A program made the translations under genes and the position numbers. Positions 7,307 to 13,738 of a DNA stretch of 17,410 nucleotides are shown in pieces. Every line of letters starts with the position of its first letter. Position 1 is the stretch's first letter. The notes under the pieces were generated by a model that worked only from the letters and a program-made list of their open reading frames with translations, had not been told where the DNA came from and made no database searches. The stretch comes from Planctomycetaceae bacterium (GTDB lineage Bacteria > Planctomycetota > Planctomycetia > Pirellulales > Thermoguttaceae), in NCBI GenBank assembly GCA_015062085.1, contig SUVI01000034.1, positions 1-17,410 of the forward strand, given 5' to 3'.

Positions 7307-8596
7307 ATGAGTTTTTTCAAGAAAGGTCGGAACGTGTTCCTGATCTGCTGCCTTTTGTTTGCTGCGGGTGTTCATGCCGCGGAACTGAAATTGGAGGCTC
7401 CTGAAAATGGAGCGGCGGCGGAACTGCGTTTGTCGGCAGAGCGGAAATTTCTGGAGAATGATGTCCTGCGGAGTGAAACGCCGGAGTGGATGGACTCGGA
7501 GATGAAGCGTTTTGCTGCGTACGTTCAGGAATACGAAACTGAAATGGCGCAGGCGAAGCAGGAGGGACGCCCGCCGAAAGAGATGCGCGATCCGGCTGTC
7601 CGATTCATGTTTTTCGCAAATAATGAGTGGGCGAAAGCGCTCATGGAGGAGTACAAGGAGGAGCGAAAGACGTTTCGGCCATTCCGATGGCGGGTTTCGG
7701 GAAACGTTTCGGATGTAACGGTCTGGTTCAGTGAAACGAAGGATTTCGCCAAAACACTGCGGGAGCCCGTTCCGCAGAATGAAGACGGAGTTCCCGAAAC
7801 GTGCATTTTGCCGACGGGACTGCGGCTCGGTACGAAATATTTCTGGAAAGTCACAGCACGGGATGAGTCGGGGAAGGAGATCGTCTCGGAAATCCGTGAA
7901 TTTACCACGAATTCCGAGGGCCCGCGCGTTCTGTACTCGCCGCTGGTCATGAATTTCCGTGATATTGGCGGCGGGAGAAACGCGGACGGCCGGAAAGTCC
8001 GTCAAGGACTCGTTTACCGCGGTGCGGCACTTTGGCTCCCGGAGGAAACGCGGCTCGTGCGCGGTTCGCTTGATGCCGAGTACCGGTACTTTTTTCAGGA
8101 GGTCCTTGGTCTGAGGACGGAATTTGACCTTCGCGGCGAAGGTGAGGCGCAGAGGCGTTTTGAGCTTGGCGAGATCCCGCTCGAAAAGTACGGTGTCCTC
8201 CGTTCCTGCTATCCGCTCCACGGTTACTTTCCGGAATTGGATAGAAATCAGGAGTACCTGCGCGAGATCTTCCACCGTCTAGCCTCTGACCCGGAAGTCT
8301 ACCCGATGTACTTCCACTGTGCGGGCGGTGCGGATCGAACGGGGATGCTCGGAGTACTTTTGGACGGCGTCATCGGCCGGGATGACCAGACGATCCGTGA
8401 CCACTACGAATTTACGTCCTTCTGCGGGCACGCACGCTACCGGTTCAGTCGGCTGGCTGCAGAAATGTTTCGAAAATTCGAGGCGTACGCGCCGGGTGAG
8501 CCGATCCGTGTTCAGGTCGTTCGGTATTTGGAGAGTATCGGTGTGCCTCGGGAAGAGATCGAGGCGGTCCGAAGTGCGTTTCTGGAGGAAGAATGA
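7307..8596 (+). CDS. Secreted tyrosine/lipid phosphatase with FnIII-like domain
   Basis: ATG 7307 lies 16 bp after the previous stop and is preceded by GAGGTGGGG; the product is 429 residues. It has a clear signal peptide (hydrophobic about 9-21, cleavage after HA or HAA near 24-25). Residues about 110-205 resemble a fibronectin type III-like module (the TKYFWKVTARDESG and EIREFTT strands). The phosphatase domain begins with NFRDIGG (216-222), a hallmark of the PtpB/LipA-type tyrosine phosphatase family. It holds the P-loop HCAGGADRTG with nucleophile Cys338 and Arg344 (HC-X5-R). It should hydrolyse phosphotyrosine, phosphoinositide or another phosphomonoester outside the cytoplasm; the substrate cannot be read from sequence. 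Close spacing to the HzsA-related gene and the absence of a terminator indicate cotranscription. Confidence 0.85.
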   Translation: MSFFKKGRNVFLICCLLFAAGVHAAELKLEAPENGAAAELRLSAERKFLENDVLRSETPEWMDSEMKRFAAYVQEYETEMAQAKQEGRPPKEMRDPAVRFMFFANNEWAKALMEEYKEERKTFRPFRWRVSGNVSDVTVWFSETKDFAKTLREPVPQNEDGVPETCILPTGLRLGTKYFWKVTARDESGKEIVSEIREFTTNSEGPRVLYSPLVMNFRDIGGGRNADGRKVRQGLVYRGAALWLPEETRLVRGSLDAEYRYFFQEVLGLRTEFDLRGEGEAQRRFELGEIPLEKYGVLRSCYPLHGYFPELDRNQEYLREIFHRLASDPEVYPMYFHCAGGADRTGMLGVLLDGVIGRDDQTIRDHYEFTSFCGHARYRFSRLAAEMFRKFEAYAPGEPIRVQVVRYLESIGVPREEIEAVRSAFLEEE

Positions 8597-8666
8597 CTTT
8601 TCGGAAATGTTAGGGCAGGGCATTTGGTTTCACGTTTGGAAAGAAATTCATTGAGGAGCATGGAAA

Positions 8667-9368
8667 ATGGAAGTGTACTCGATCAATCAGATCGCGCCGG
8701 TTTTGAAGCTCGACACACGGCAGCTTCAGCGAATGGCAGAGCGTGGAGACATTCCGGCCCGGAAAGTCGGCGGAGAGTGGCGTTTTACGCACTCGGAGCT
8801 TCTCGAGTGGCTTGAGGTCCGCGTGGGCGGCGGAGATGCGCAGGAATTGATGGAACTGGAGAAGATGATGGAGCGTTTGGGGGCGGAAACAGCATTGGAA
8901 AATCGTCCGATCTCCGAGCTGCTCCTTCCGGAAGGGATGAAGGTCCCTCTTCGCGGAAGAACGGGAAAATCGATCGTTCGTGAGATGGTCGAGACGGCCA
9001 TGCAGACGAATCTGCTCTGGGATCCGGAAGCGATGGAGACTGCAGTCTTTGAGCGTGAGGCGATGTGCCCGACTGCACTGGAAAACGGAGCTGCTCTTCT
9101 TCATCCGCGGCATCCGATGACGGACATTCTTGGCGACCCTTTCATCGCCTTCGGCAGAACTCCGGCTGGGGTGCCTTTTGCGTCGAATGGGATCCTGACG
9201 GACGTTTTTTTTCTGATCTGTTCCGTCAACGACACGCAGCATCTCCGCACGCTCGCACGTCTTGGCAGGATCCTGACGGTGCCGGATCTCCTCTCCCGGC
9301 TTCGTGAGCTGGAAGACTCCTCCGAGATCCTGCGTCTTTTCAGGGAAACGGAGGCCGAGCTGAAATAG
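8667..9368 (+). CDS. Excisionase-type HTH fused to PTS EIIA (nitrogen/fructose-type) domain
   Basis: ATG 8667 is preceded by GAGGAG around 8653-8658; the product is 233 residues with no signal peptide. Residues 1-52 form a MerR/excisionase-like winged helix (YSINQIAPVL, then LQRMAERGDIPARKVGGEWRF). After a short helical linker, residues about 83-233 match the EIIA-Ntr/fructose EIIA fold, with EREAMCPTALENGAALLHPRHP. His146 sits where the phospho-accepting His of the usual PHGR motif would be, and a second His is at 149. The combination suggests a DNA-binding protein whose activity depends on phosphorylation by the PTS chain (HPr or EI, not in this window). It is separated from the phosphatase by 70 bp with no visible terminator, and it converges with the sugar kinase gene. 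Confidence 0.8.
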   Translation: MEVYSINQIAPVLKLDTRQLQRMAERGDIPARKVGGEWRFTHSELLEWLEVRVGGGDAQELMELEKMMERLGAETALENRPISELLLPEGMKVPLRGRTGKSIVREMVETAMQTNLLWDPEAMETAVFEREAMCPTALENGAALLHPRHPMTDILGDPFIAFGRTPAGVPFASNGILTDVFFLICSVNDTQHLRTLARLGRILTVPDLLSRLRELEDSSEILRLFRETEAELK

Positions 9369-9386
9369 ACGCATATCTGGCGCAGT

Positions 9387-10301
9387 TTAGGCGTCGATGC
9401 TGAAATCCCGTTTCAGCTGGGCCAGTTCTTCCCGAAGCTGCGGCATTCCGCCGGAGCGTGTGGCGACGAGCGTGCCGACTTCATTGGCGAATCGGGCTTG
9501 GACGGGAAGCGGTATGCCGAGAAGTTCCGTGAAGATCAGTGCTGCCGAGAATGCGTCTCCGCTTCCCACCGTGTCGGCGACCTGGACGGTCTTTCCGGGA
9601 ACGTCGGCGGTCTCACCATTTTGAGAGACGAGAAGGCAGCCTTTTTCTGCGCGCGTGATGCAGACTTTTCGGAGATCGTATTTCCGGCACAATGCCAGTG
9701 CAGATCCCACGGTATCCAGCTCCGCAGGGAGTCCCAGGATCGGTTTCAGGATCTCCATTTCGCCGTCGTTCATTTTCGTGATGTCTGATTTTTCAAGTGA
9801 GACTTCGAGCTGATCTTTTGTGAAAAAATCCTGCCGCAGGTTGACGTCACAGACTTTCAGGCAGTTTTGGGGGACTGCGTCTAGGAGGGTCCAGATCGTT
9901 TCGCACGAAACGGGGCTGCGCTGTGCGAGCGTTCCGAAACAGACTGCCGAGAGCTCCGGAAGGAGTTTTTCGAGTTTCGTGTCCAATGCGAGATGATCCC
10001 AGGCCGTGTTTTCATGGATGACGTAGGACGGCGTTCCCGATTTATCGAGCGAGACCGTCACTGTGCCGGTCGGATGGATGGAGTCACGCTGAATGAATGC
10101 GGTCTCAAGCTCCATTGACTGCAGAAAATCGACGATTTGGTTTCCCAGCTCGTCGTCTCCTACACGGGAAATGATCTGGCCGTCCATACCGAGCTGGTTT
10201 AGCTGAAAGGCGACATTTGCGGGTGCGCCTCCCGGTTTTCGTTCGTCTCCGAAGAGATCCCACAGAAGTTCTCCCAACCCTGCGACTTTCATTTTGCTCA
10301 T
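9387..10301 (-). CDS. PfkB-family carbohydrate kinase, probably fructokinase
   Basis: The 304-residue protein is read from ATG (10301-10299), which has AAAGG upstream; an in-frame TTG at 10328 would add 9 residues and is less likely. PfkB features are the N-terminal GELLWDLFGDE with GGAPANVA (24-31), GDDELG, the central DVNLRQDFF and the C-terminal anion-hole/catalytic motif DTVGSGDAF with Asp249 as the catalytic base. The pattern and length match bacterial fructokinases, which phosphorylate fructose to fructose 6-phosphate using ATP; related sugars cannot be excluded. It is cytoplasmic. The gene converges with the HTH-EIIA gene (18-bp gap, no clear terminator) and diverges from the mla cassette. 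A shared theme of sugar control with the EIIA gene is possible. Confidence 0.9.
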   Translation of the reverse strand: MSKMKVAGLGELLWDLFGDERKPGGAPANVAFQLNQLGMDGQIISRVGDDELGNQIVDFLQSMELETAFIQRDSIHPTGTVTVSLDKSGTPSYVIHENTAWDHLALDTKLEKLLPELSAVCFGTLAQRSPVSCETIWTLLDAVPQNCLKVCDVNLRQDFFTKDQLEVSLEKSDITKMNDGEMEILKPILGLPAELDTVGSALALCRKYDLRKVCITRAEKGCLLVSQNGETADVPGKTVQVADTVGSGDAFSAALIFTELLGIPLPVQARFANEVGTLVATRSGGMPQLREELAQLKRDFSIDA

Positions 10302-10338
10302 TGGCTTGCCTTTCTGGATTTTTCTCAAAACTCACATT

Positions 10339-10351
10339 CTGTCATGGACAG
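10339..10351. promoter_or_regulatory. CTGTC-ATG-GACAG palindrome upstream of the sugar kinase
   Basis: A perfect 5-bp inverted repeat with a 3-nt centre lies about 38 bp upstream of the kinase start codon, probably inside its leader. It could be an operator half-site pair or a small hairpin. There is no direct evidence for a bound protein. Confidence 0.35.
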
Positions 10352-10382
10352 TAAAAAGTACTATTTTTGGAAAGTCTTTTTT

Positions 10383-10410
10383 ATTTTACCCTATTTTCTC
10401 TTTTTGTTGA
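10383..10410 (-). promoter_or_regulatory. Weak candidate promoter for the sugar kinase
   Basis: On the minus strand, TCAACA (10410-10405) and TAAAAT (10388-10383) are 16 bp apart. The -35 box is only 4/6, while the -10 box is 5/6 in an AT-rich setting. The start would be near 10376, giving a leader of about 75 nt that contains the CTGTC palindrome. Confidence 0.35.
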
Positions 10411-10469
10411 GCTGAATTTTCAAGAAATCGTGAATTTTTCAGAAAATACGACAGAAACGAATCGGTTTT

Positions 10470-10497
10470 TTGACGCAATTCGCATAATCGGGATAAT
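10470..10497 (+). promoter_or_regulatory. Sigma-70-type promoter for the mlaEFD cassette
   Basis: TTGACG (10470-10475) and GATAAT (10492-10497) are 16 bp apart, each 5/6 to consensus. The predicted start near 10504 gives a long leader of about 180 nt before ATG 10683. The -10 region is embedded in a tandem 9-bp repeat. Confidence 0.65.
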
Positions 10498-10501
10498 CGG
10501 C
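10484..10501 (+). repeat. Tandem 9-bp repeat ATAATCGG(G/C) over the mlaE promoter -10
   Basis: ATAATCGGG (10484-10492) is followed directly by ATAATCGGC (10493-10501). Two more ATCGG copies lie at 10461 and 10514, and the inverted copy CCGAT is at 10524. The arrangement around the -35/-10 boxes is what an operator with several half-sites would look like. Confidence 0.5.
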
Positions 10502-10513
10502 TCAAGTTCTAAA

Positions 10514-10528
10514 ATCGGTCTGACCGAT
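10514..10528. promoter_or_regulatory. Perfect palindrome ATCGGT-CTG-ACCGAT just after the mlaE promoter
   Basis: Six-bp perfect arms with a 3-nt centre lie about +10 to +25 from the predicted start. It reuses the ATCGG word found in and upstream of the promoter. It is a candidate operator, or a 5' RNA hairpin just ahead of the AGGAGG at 10537-10542. Confidence 0.45.
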
Positions 10529-10549
10529 ACCAGAAGAGGAGGTCTTGTT

Positions 10550-10582
10550 TTGTGCAGAAAATCCGTAATGCGTAAAAAATGA
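10550..10582 (+). CDS. Possible 10-codon leader micro-ORF (TTG start)
   Basis: A perfect AGGAGG (10537-10542) lies 7 nt before TTG 10550, which opens a 10-codon frame (MCRKSVMRKK) ending at TGA 10580-10582. A GTG at 10552 gives an alternative 7-codon frame. Such a strong ribosome-binding site with no long gene after it is unusual. The micro-ORF is supported only by this site, and it may be chance. Confidence 0.25.
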   Translation: MCRKSVMRKK

Positions 10583-10608
10583 CGAGCAACCAGGAGAAAG
10601 GGCTTCCA

Positions 10609-10686
10609 TTGAACAGGATCTCAAAACGGTCAGGACTTCCGTTTGGGAATTCAGGGAACTTTCAATTTCTGAGTCGGCATACATGA
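10609..10686 (+). CDS. Possible 25-codon leader ORF overlapping the mlaE start by ATGA
   Basis: TTG 10609 has AAAGGG (10597-10602) 6 nt upstream and AGGAG at 10592. It opens a 25-codon frame that ends at TGA 10684-10686, overlapping ATG 10683 of the mlaE-like gene as ATGA. The arrangement would couple translation and explain why ATG 10683 lacks its own ribosome-binding site. The peptide resembles nothing recognised. Confidence 0.25.
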   Translation: MNRISKRSGLPFGNSGNFQFLSRHT

Positions 10687-12800
10687 AAGCCGGCCGGACA
10701 CGAATCATGAGCGAATCGACGAATCCGAATCAGCCTCCATTTCAGGAGCCGCAGCCGAGCAAACCGGTCTCGAAACCGGGTGCGGGGGCGGGTGCGTCTT
10801 CATCGACAGGCTCATCTTCGGTCCCCTCGCCGTCTTCTGCTTCAGCAGCCTCTTTGCCAGTTCCGCCGAGAGATACGAAAGAGGCTCTTCGTTTGGTGGG
10901 CTGTTTTCGGATCGAGCCGCCGGAAACGGAGTTGATGAGCAGCGAGTTTGTGATACACGGCCGGCAGCTCAGTGCGTGGGACACGCCGCGCAGCGTAACT
11001 TTGCCTCCGACGCAGGAAAATGTTCCGAGTGAAACTGAGCCCGGCGATGATGTTGGCTCTGTTTCTGCGGAGGAAACGGGAGTTTCAGGGACGGTTTCAG
11101 GTGAGGAGACTGTAGAGATCCGTCAAAGTGTACCGACGTCGCCTTTTGTGCAGACTGCCCGCGTTACGGTCCCGGTATCGGAAGGGGAACGGGATGAGCC
11201 GGAGCTTGCAGGTGTGACGGAGATCGTTTTGCCGTCAGATCCGAAGATCGTGGGGCAAGAGGAGCAAGATACTGAAGCCACGCGTGAAATATGCCTGAAA
11301 CAGAATGAGCGGCTTGCGGAGCGGAAACGAAAGCGTCAGGAAGAGCTTGCGGCAGAAGAAGCGCTTCGTGCGGAGGAAAAGCGTCAGGCGGAAGAACGAA
11401 AGCGTCAGGAAGAGCTTGCGGCAGAAGAAGCGCTTCGTGCGGAGGAAAAGCGTCAGGCGGAAGAGCGAAAGCGTCAGGAGCAGCTTGCGGCAGAAGAAGC
11501 GCTTCGTGCGGAGGAAAAGCGTCAGGCGGAAGAGCGAAAGCGTTTGGAACAGTTTGCCGAGTGGGAGCGTCTTCAGGAGAAACGCCGTCAGGAAGAGCTT
11601 CAGCGACGGGAACAGGATGCGCGTCTTGCGGAGCTTGCCCGCCGTGAAGAGGAGATCCGGAAGGCGGAATCGGCACAGAAGCACGAGAATGAACGTCTTA
11701 CTGCGCTTGCGCAGGAATTGGCAGTGGAAGAGGCCCGGCTTGAGGCGCTGGCTTTGAGTCTGAAGTCCCGTTCGGAAGATGTGCAGGATCCTGGGGCGCT
11801 TTTGGTGCCCTCTCAGCCCGCGGAGGCGGTTGAGGAAGAACCGCAGGCATTCGAAACGGCAGAGCAAAGCATAGAGACGGTAGAGACTGCTGTGGATGCG
11901 AGCGAAAATGTAATGGAACTTCCCGAAAAGGCGGAAGATCCTGAAACGCTCGAAGAAAGTGAAGAGGACGAAACCGCGCAGGAATCATGGCTAGTCCGCT
12001 ATCTGATCCAGGTGGGCGAGACTGTGGCGAACTGGCTTTATGCCATTGGCGACTTTGCGTATTTTACCAGTCAGGTCTTTCACTGGCTCATCCGTTTGCC
12101 GCGCCGCGGAACGCTTTTACCGTGTGCGTATGAGATCGGTATTCGGAGCCTCCCGGTCATCGCATTAACGGGAACGTTCATCGGCATGGTCCTTTCCGTG
12201 CAGAGTTATGCGCAGCTGAAAGATTACTATTTGGAGACGCGCATGGGGGCTTTGATCAATCTTTCCCTCGTGCGTGAGCTTGGTCCGGTACTGGCGGCTA
12301 CGATGCTTGCAGGCCGGATCGGGAGCAGTATGGCGGCGGAATTGGGAACGATGCGAGTTACGGAGCAGATCGACGCGCTTGGAAGCATGGGTGTGAATCC
12401 CGTTCACTATCTTGTCGTTCCGCGCTTTCTTGGCTGTATGCTTCTGATTCCCATCCTGACGCTGTTTGCAGACTTTATGGGGATCGTTGGCGGTGCGTAT
12501 TTTTCCGTCTGGATCTTCAATATCGACTGGCATTTTTATCTCACGAACTCGAACAAGATCGTGAGTGAGGCGGACGTTTTTATCGGCGTATTCAAGAGCA
12601 TTTTCTTTGGTGCGACGATCGGACTGATCGGCTGCCATCGCGGATTCAACAGCCGAGCGGGAGCACAGGGGGTAGGGCGTGCTGCGACGGAGGCGTTCGT
12701 GCTTTCATTCGTTTTCATTCTCCTGCTTGACTTGGCGTTGGGGACGATTTTTGAGGCGCTTGACGAGATCCTGTTCACACCGATGCCGCGTCAGCTTTAA
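10683..12800 (+). CDS. mlaE: MlaE/YrbE-family ABC lipid transporter permease with long N-terminal coiled-coil extension
   Basis: This 705-residue protein ends in a standard MlaE permease domain (about 445-705). It includes FIGMVLSVQSYAQL, the conserved RELGPVLAATMLAGRIGSSMAAELGTM segment, EQIDALGSMGVNP and several membrane helices. The usual family length is about 260 residues, so roughly 440 residues are extra. The extension starts with a Pro/Ser-rich stretch, then a short region with LVGCFRIEPPETEL (about 76-90). It continues with a long charged coiled coil (about 205-370) holding three 23-residue repeats, and an acidic Glu-rich linker. It does not look like a STAS domain. The permease N-terminus faces the cytoplasm in studied MlaE proteins, so the extension is probably cytoplasmic. 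ATG 10683 lacks a ribosome-binding site; ATG 10707 (MSESTN) is an alternative. With MlaF and MlaD it should move lipids between membranes. Confidence 0.85.
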   Translation: MKAGRTRIMSESTNPNQPPFQEPQPSKPVSKPGAGAGASSSTGSSSVPSPSSASAASLPVPPRDTKEALRLVGCFRIEPPETELMSSEFVIHGRQLSAWDTPRSVTLPPTQENVPSETEPGDDVGSVSAEETGVSGTVSGEETVEIRQSVPTSPFVQTARVTVPVSEGERDEPELAGVTEIVLPSDPKIVGQEEQDTEATREICLKQNERLAERKRKRQEELAAEEALRAEEKRQAEERKRQEELAAEEALRAEEKRQAEERKRQEQLAAEEALRAEEKRQAEERKRLEQFAEWERLQEKRRQEELQRREQDARLAELARREEEIRKAESAQKHENERLTALAQELAVEEARLEALALSLKSRSEDVQDPGALLVPSQPAEAVEEEPQAFETAEQSIETVETAVDASENVMELPEKAEDPETLEESEEDETAQESWLVRYLIQVGETVANWLYAIGDFAYFTSQVFHWLIRLPRRGTLLPCAYEIGIRSLPVIALTGTFIGMVLSVQSYAQLKDYYLETRMGALINLSLVRELGPVLAATMLAGRIGSSMAAELGTMRVTEQIDALGSMGVNPVHYLVVPRFLGCMLLIPILTLFADFMGIVGGAYFSVWIFNIDWHFYLTNSNKIVSEADVFIGVFKSIFFGATIGLIGCHRGFNSRAGAQGVGRAATEAFVLSFVFILLLDLALGTIFEALDEILFTPMPRQL
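11331..11537 (+). repeat. Three near-identical 69-bp in-frame repeats in mlaE
   Basis: The units at 11331-11399, 11400-11468 and 11469-11537 differ at only one to three bases. Each encodes 23 residues containing ELAAEEALRAEEKRQAEER (QLAAEE in copy 3). A degenerate fourth copy starts at 11538. The near-identity suggests recent expansion, and the copy number may vary. Confidence 0.9.
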
Positions 12801-12848
12801 ATAAGAGTATCGTCTGACGGATAGGAGCGGGAAACGTGTGACGCGATC

Positions 12849-12882
12849 CTCTCGTGTGGCACACGGGAGCCGAATTTTAGTT
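12849..12882 (+). terminator. Hairpin plus T-rich stretch between mlaE and mlaF (possible partial terminator)
   Basis: CTCTCGTGT (12849-12857) pairs with ACACGGGAG (12861-12869) over 9 bp with one T-G wobble and a GGC loop. TTTT and TTTTTT runs follow at about 12874-12886. An upstream second copy of CGTGTG (12835-12840) could pair with CACACG (12860-12865) instead, giving mutually exclusive structures. It may lower mlaF/mlaD expression relative to mlaE or protect an RNA end. Confidence 0.45.
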
Positions 12883-12910
12883 TTTTCGTGCCATGGGAGC
12901 AGGTCCTGAA

Positions 12911-13693
12911 ATGAGCACACTCCTGAAAGTTGAAAATTTGAGTGTCACGTTTGGAGCGCAGAATGTCTTGCGGGACATATCGTTTGACATTGCGCAGGGA
13001 GAGACGCTTGCTGTCATTGGCGAGAGTGGATGCGGCAAGACGGTCCTTTTGAAGAACCTGATCGGGCTGATCCGTCCGACTTCCGGCAGGATCCTTTTCG
13101 ATGGAGTCGATATTGGGACGCTCAATGAGTCCGAGCTTGCCGAGACGCGGAAAAGTTACGGTTTTGTTTTTCAGATGGCTGCGCTTTTCGACAGCATGAC
13201 TATCGAGGAGAATCTTCTTTTTCCGCTCGTCCAGCACACGAAACAGCCTCGTCAGGAGATGATGGAGACGATCCTGCGTCTTCTGGATGAAGTTGGGCTT
13301 TCGACAAATGTCTTGCCGAAACGTCCGGCAGAACTTTCCGGCGGGATGCGCAAACGGGTCGGTATCGCGCGGGCACTGGTCCTTCAGCCGAAGATCGTCC
13401 TTTACGATGAACCGACGACGGGGCTGGACCCGATCATGACAGACGTCATCAACCGTTTGATGGCGCATATGGCGAAAACGTACTCGATCACCAGCGTCAT
13501 CGTGACTCACGACATGACGACCGTTCGGAATGTCGCAGATCGTGTGGTCATGCTTTATCCAACGGCACGCCTGAAGCGGAACGAGTGCCAGATCCTTTTC
13601 AACGGACCGGCTAAAATGATCGAAGGAAGCAGAGATCCTCGGATCCATGATTTTGTTTTTGGAGACGGCAGTAAACGCCTGAAAGAAAAATAG
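12911..13693 (+). CDS. mlaF: MlaF-family ABC transporter ATP-binding protein
   Basis: The start is ATG 12911, which has GAGCAGG 7 nt upstream; the in-frame ATG 12893 has no ribosome-binding site. The product is 260 residues, the usual MlaF length. All ABC ATPase motifs are intact: Walker A GESGCGKT with Lys43, Q-loop VFQMAALFDSMT, signature LSGGM (142-146) followed by RKRVGIARAL, Walker B IVLYDEPTTGLDP with Asp166 and Glu167, and the H-loop His200 in VIVTHD. The FQMAALFDSMT segment is typical of MlaF-type ATPases that energise MlaE. It should act as a cytoplasmic dimer on MlaE. MlaB, the usual STAS partner, is not encoded here. Confidence 0.92.
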   Translation: MSTLLKVENLSVTFGAQNVLRDISFDIAQGETLAVIGESGCGKTVLLKNLIGLIRPTSGRILFDGVDIGTLNESELAETRKSYGFVFQMAALFDSMTIEENLLFPLVQHTKQPRQEMMETILRLLDEVGLSTNVLPKRPAELSGGMRKRVGIARALVLQPKIVLYDEPTTGLDPIMTDVINRLMAHMAKTYSITSVIVTHDMTTVRNVADRVVMLYPTARLKRNECQILFNGPAKMIEGSRDPRIHDFVFGDGSKRLKEK

Positions 13694-13738
13694 ACCGAGT
13701 GAAATCCGGTTTTTGAGATAGACCAAGGAGATTTTACC

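Larger units (their letters stand above)
10302..10682. other. Divergent intergenic control region between sugar kinase and mlaE
   Basis: These 381 bp hold no substantial gene. They contain a weak minus-strand promoter and palindrome for the sugar kinase, and a good plus-strand promoter (10470-10497). Around that promoter are ATCGG repeats and a 15-bp palindrome, then two possible micro-ORFs with ribosome-binding sites in the mlaE leader. The stretch 10360-10460 is AT-rich, unlike the flanking genes. Confidence 0.6.

Noticed and set aside
7262..8275. Open frame of 337 codons on the minus strand opposite the phosphatase gene
   Set aside because: It is antisense to the phosphatase coding sequence and shows a basic, motif-free composition.
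9368..9395. GACGC/GCGTC inverted repeat between the convergent HTH-EIIA and sugar kinase genes
   Set aside because: Only 5 bp of stem and no T-run on either strand, so it is not convincing as a bidirectional terminator.
11164..11867. Repetitive Leu/Phe/Pro-rich open frames on the minus strand opposite the mlaE repeats
   Set aside because: They exist only because the 69-bp unit is a multiple of three and stop-free in other frames. The plus-strand frame is a natural charged coiled coil joined to the permease.
13692..13717. Short ACCG/CGGT inverted repeat followed by TTTTT between mlaF and mlaD
   Set aside because: A 4-bp stem is too weak for a terminator, and the genes look cotranscribed.
12797..13726. 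Open frame of 309 codons on the minus strand opposite mlaF
   Set aside because: It is fully antisense to an ABC ATPase with all motifs intact, and its own translation has no domain signature.
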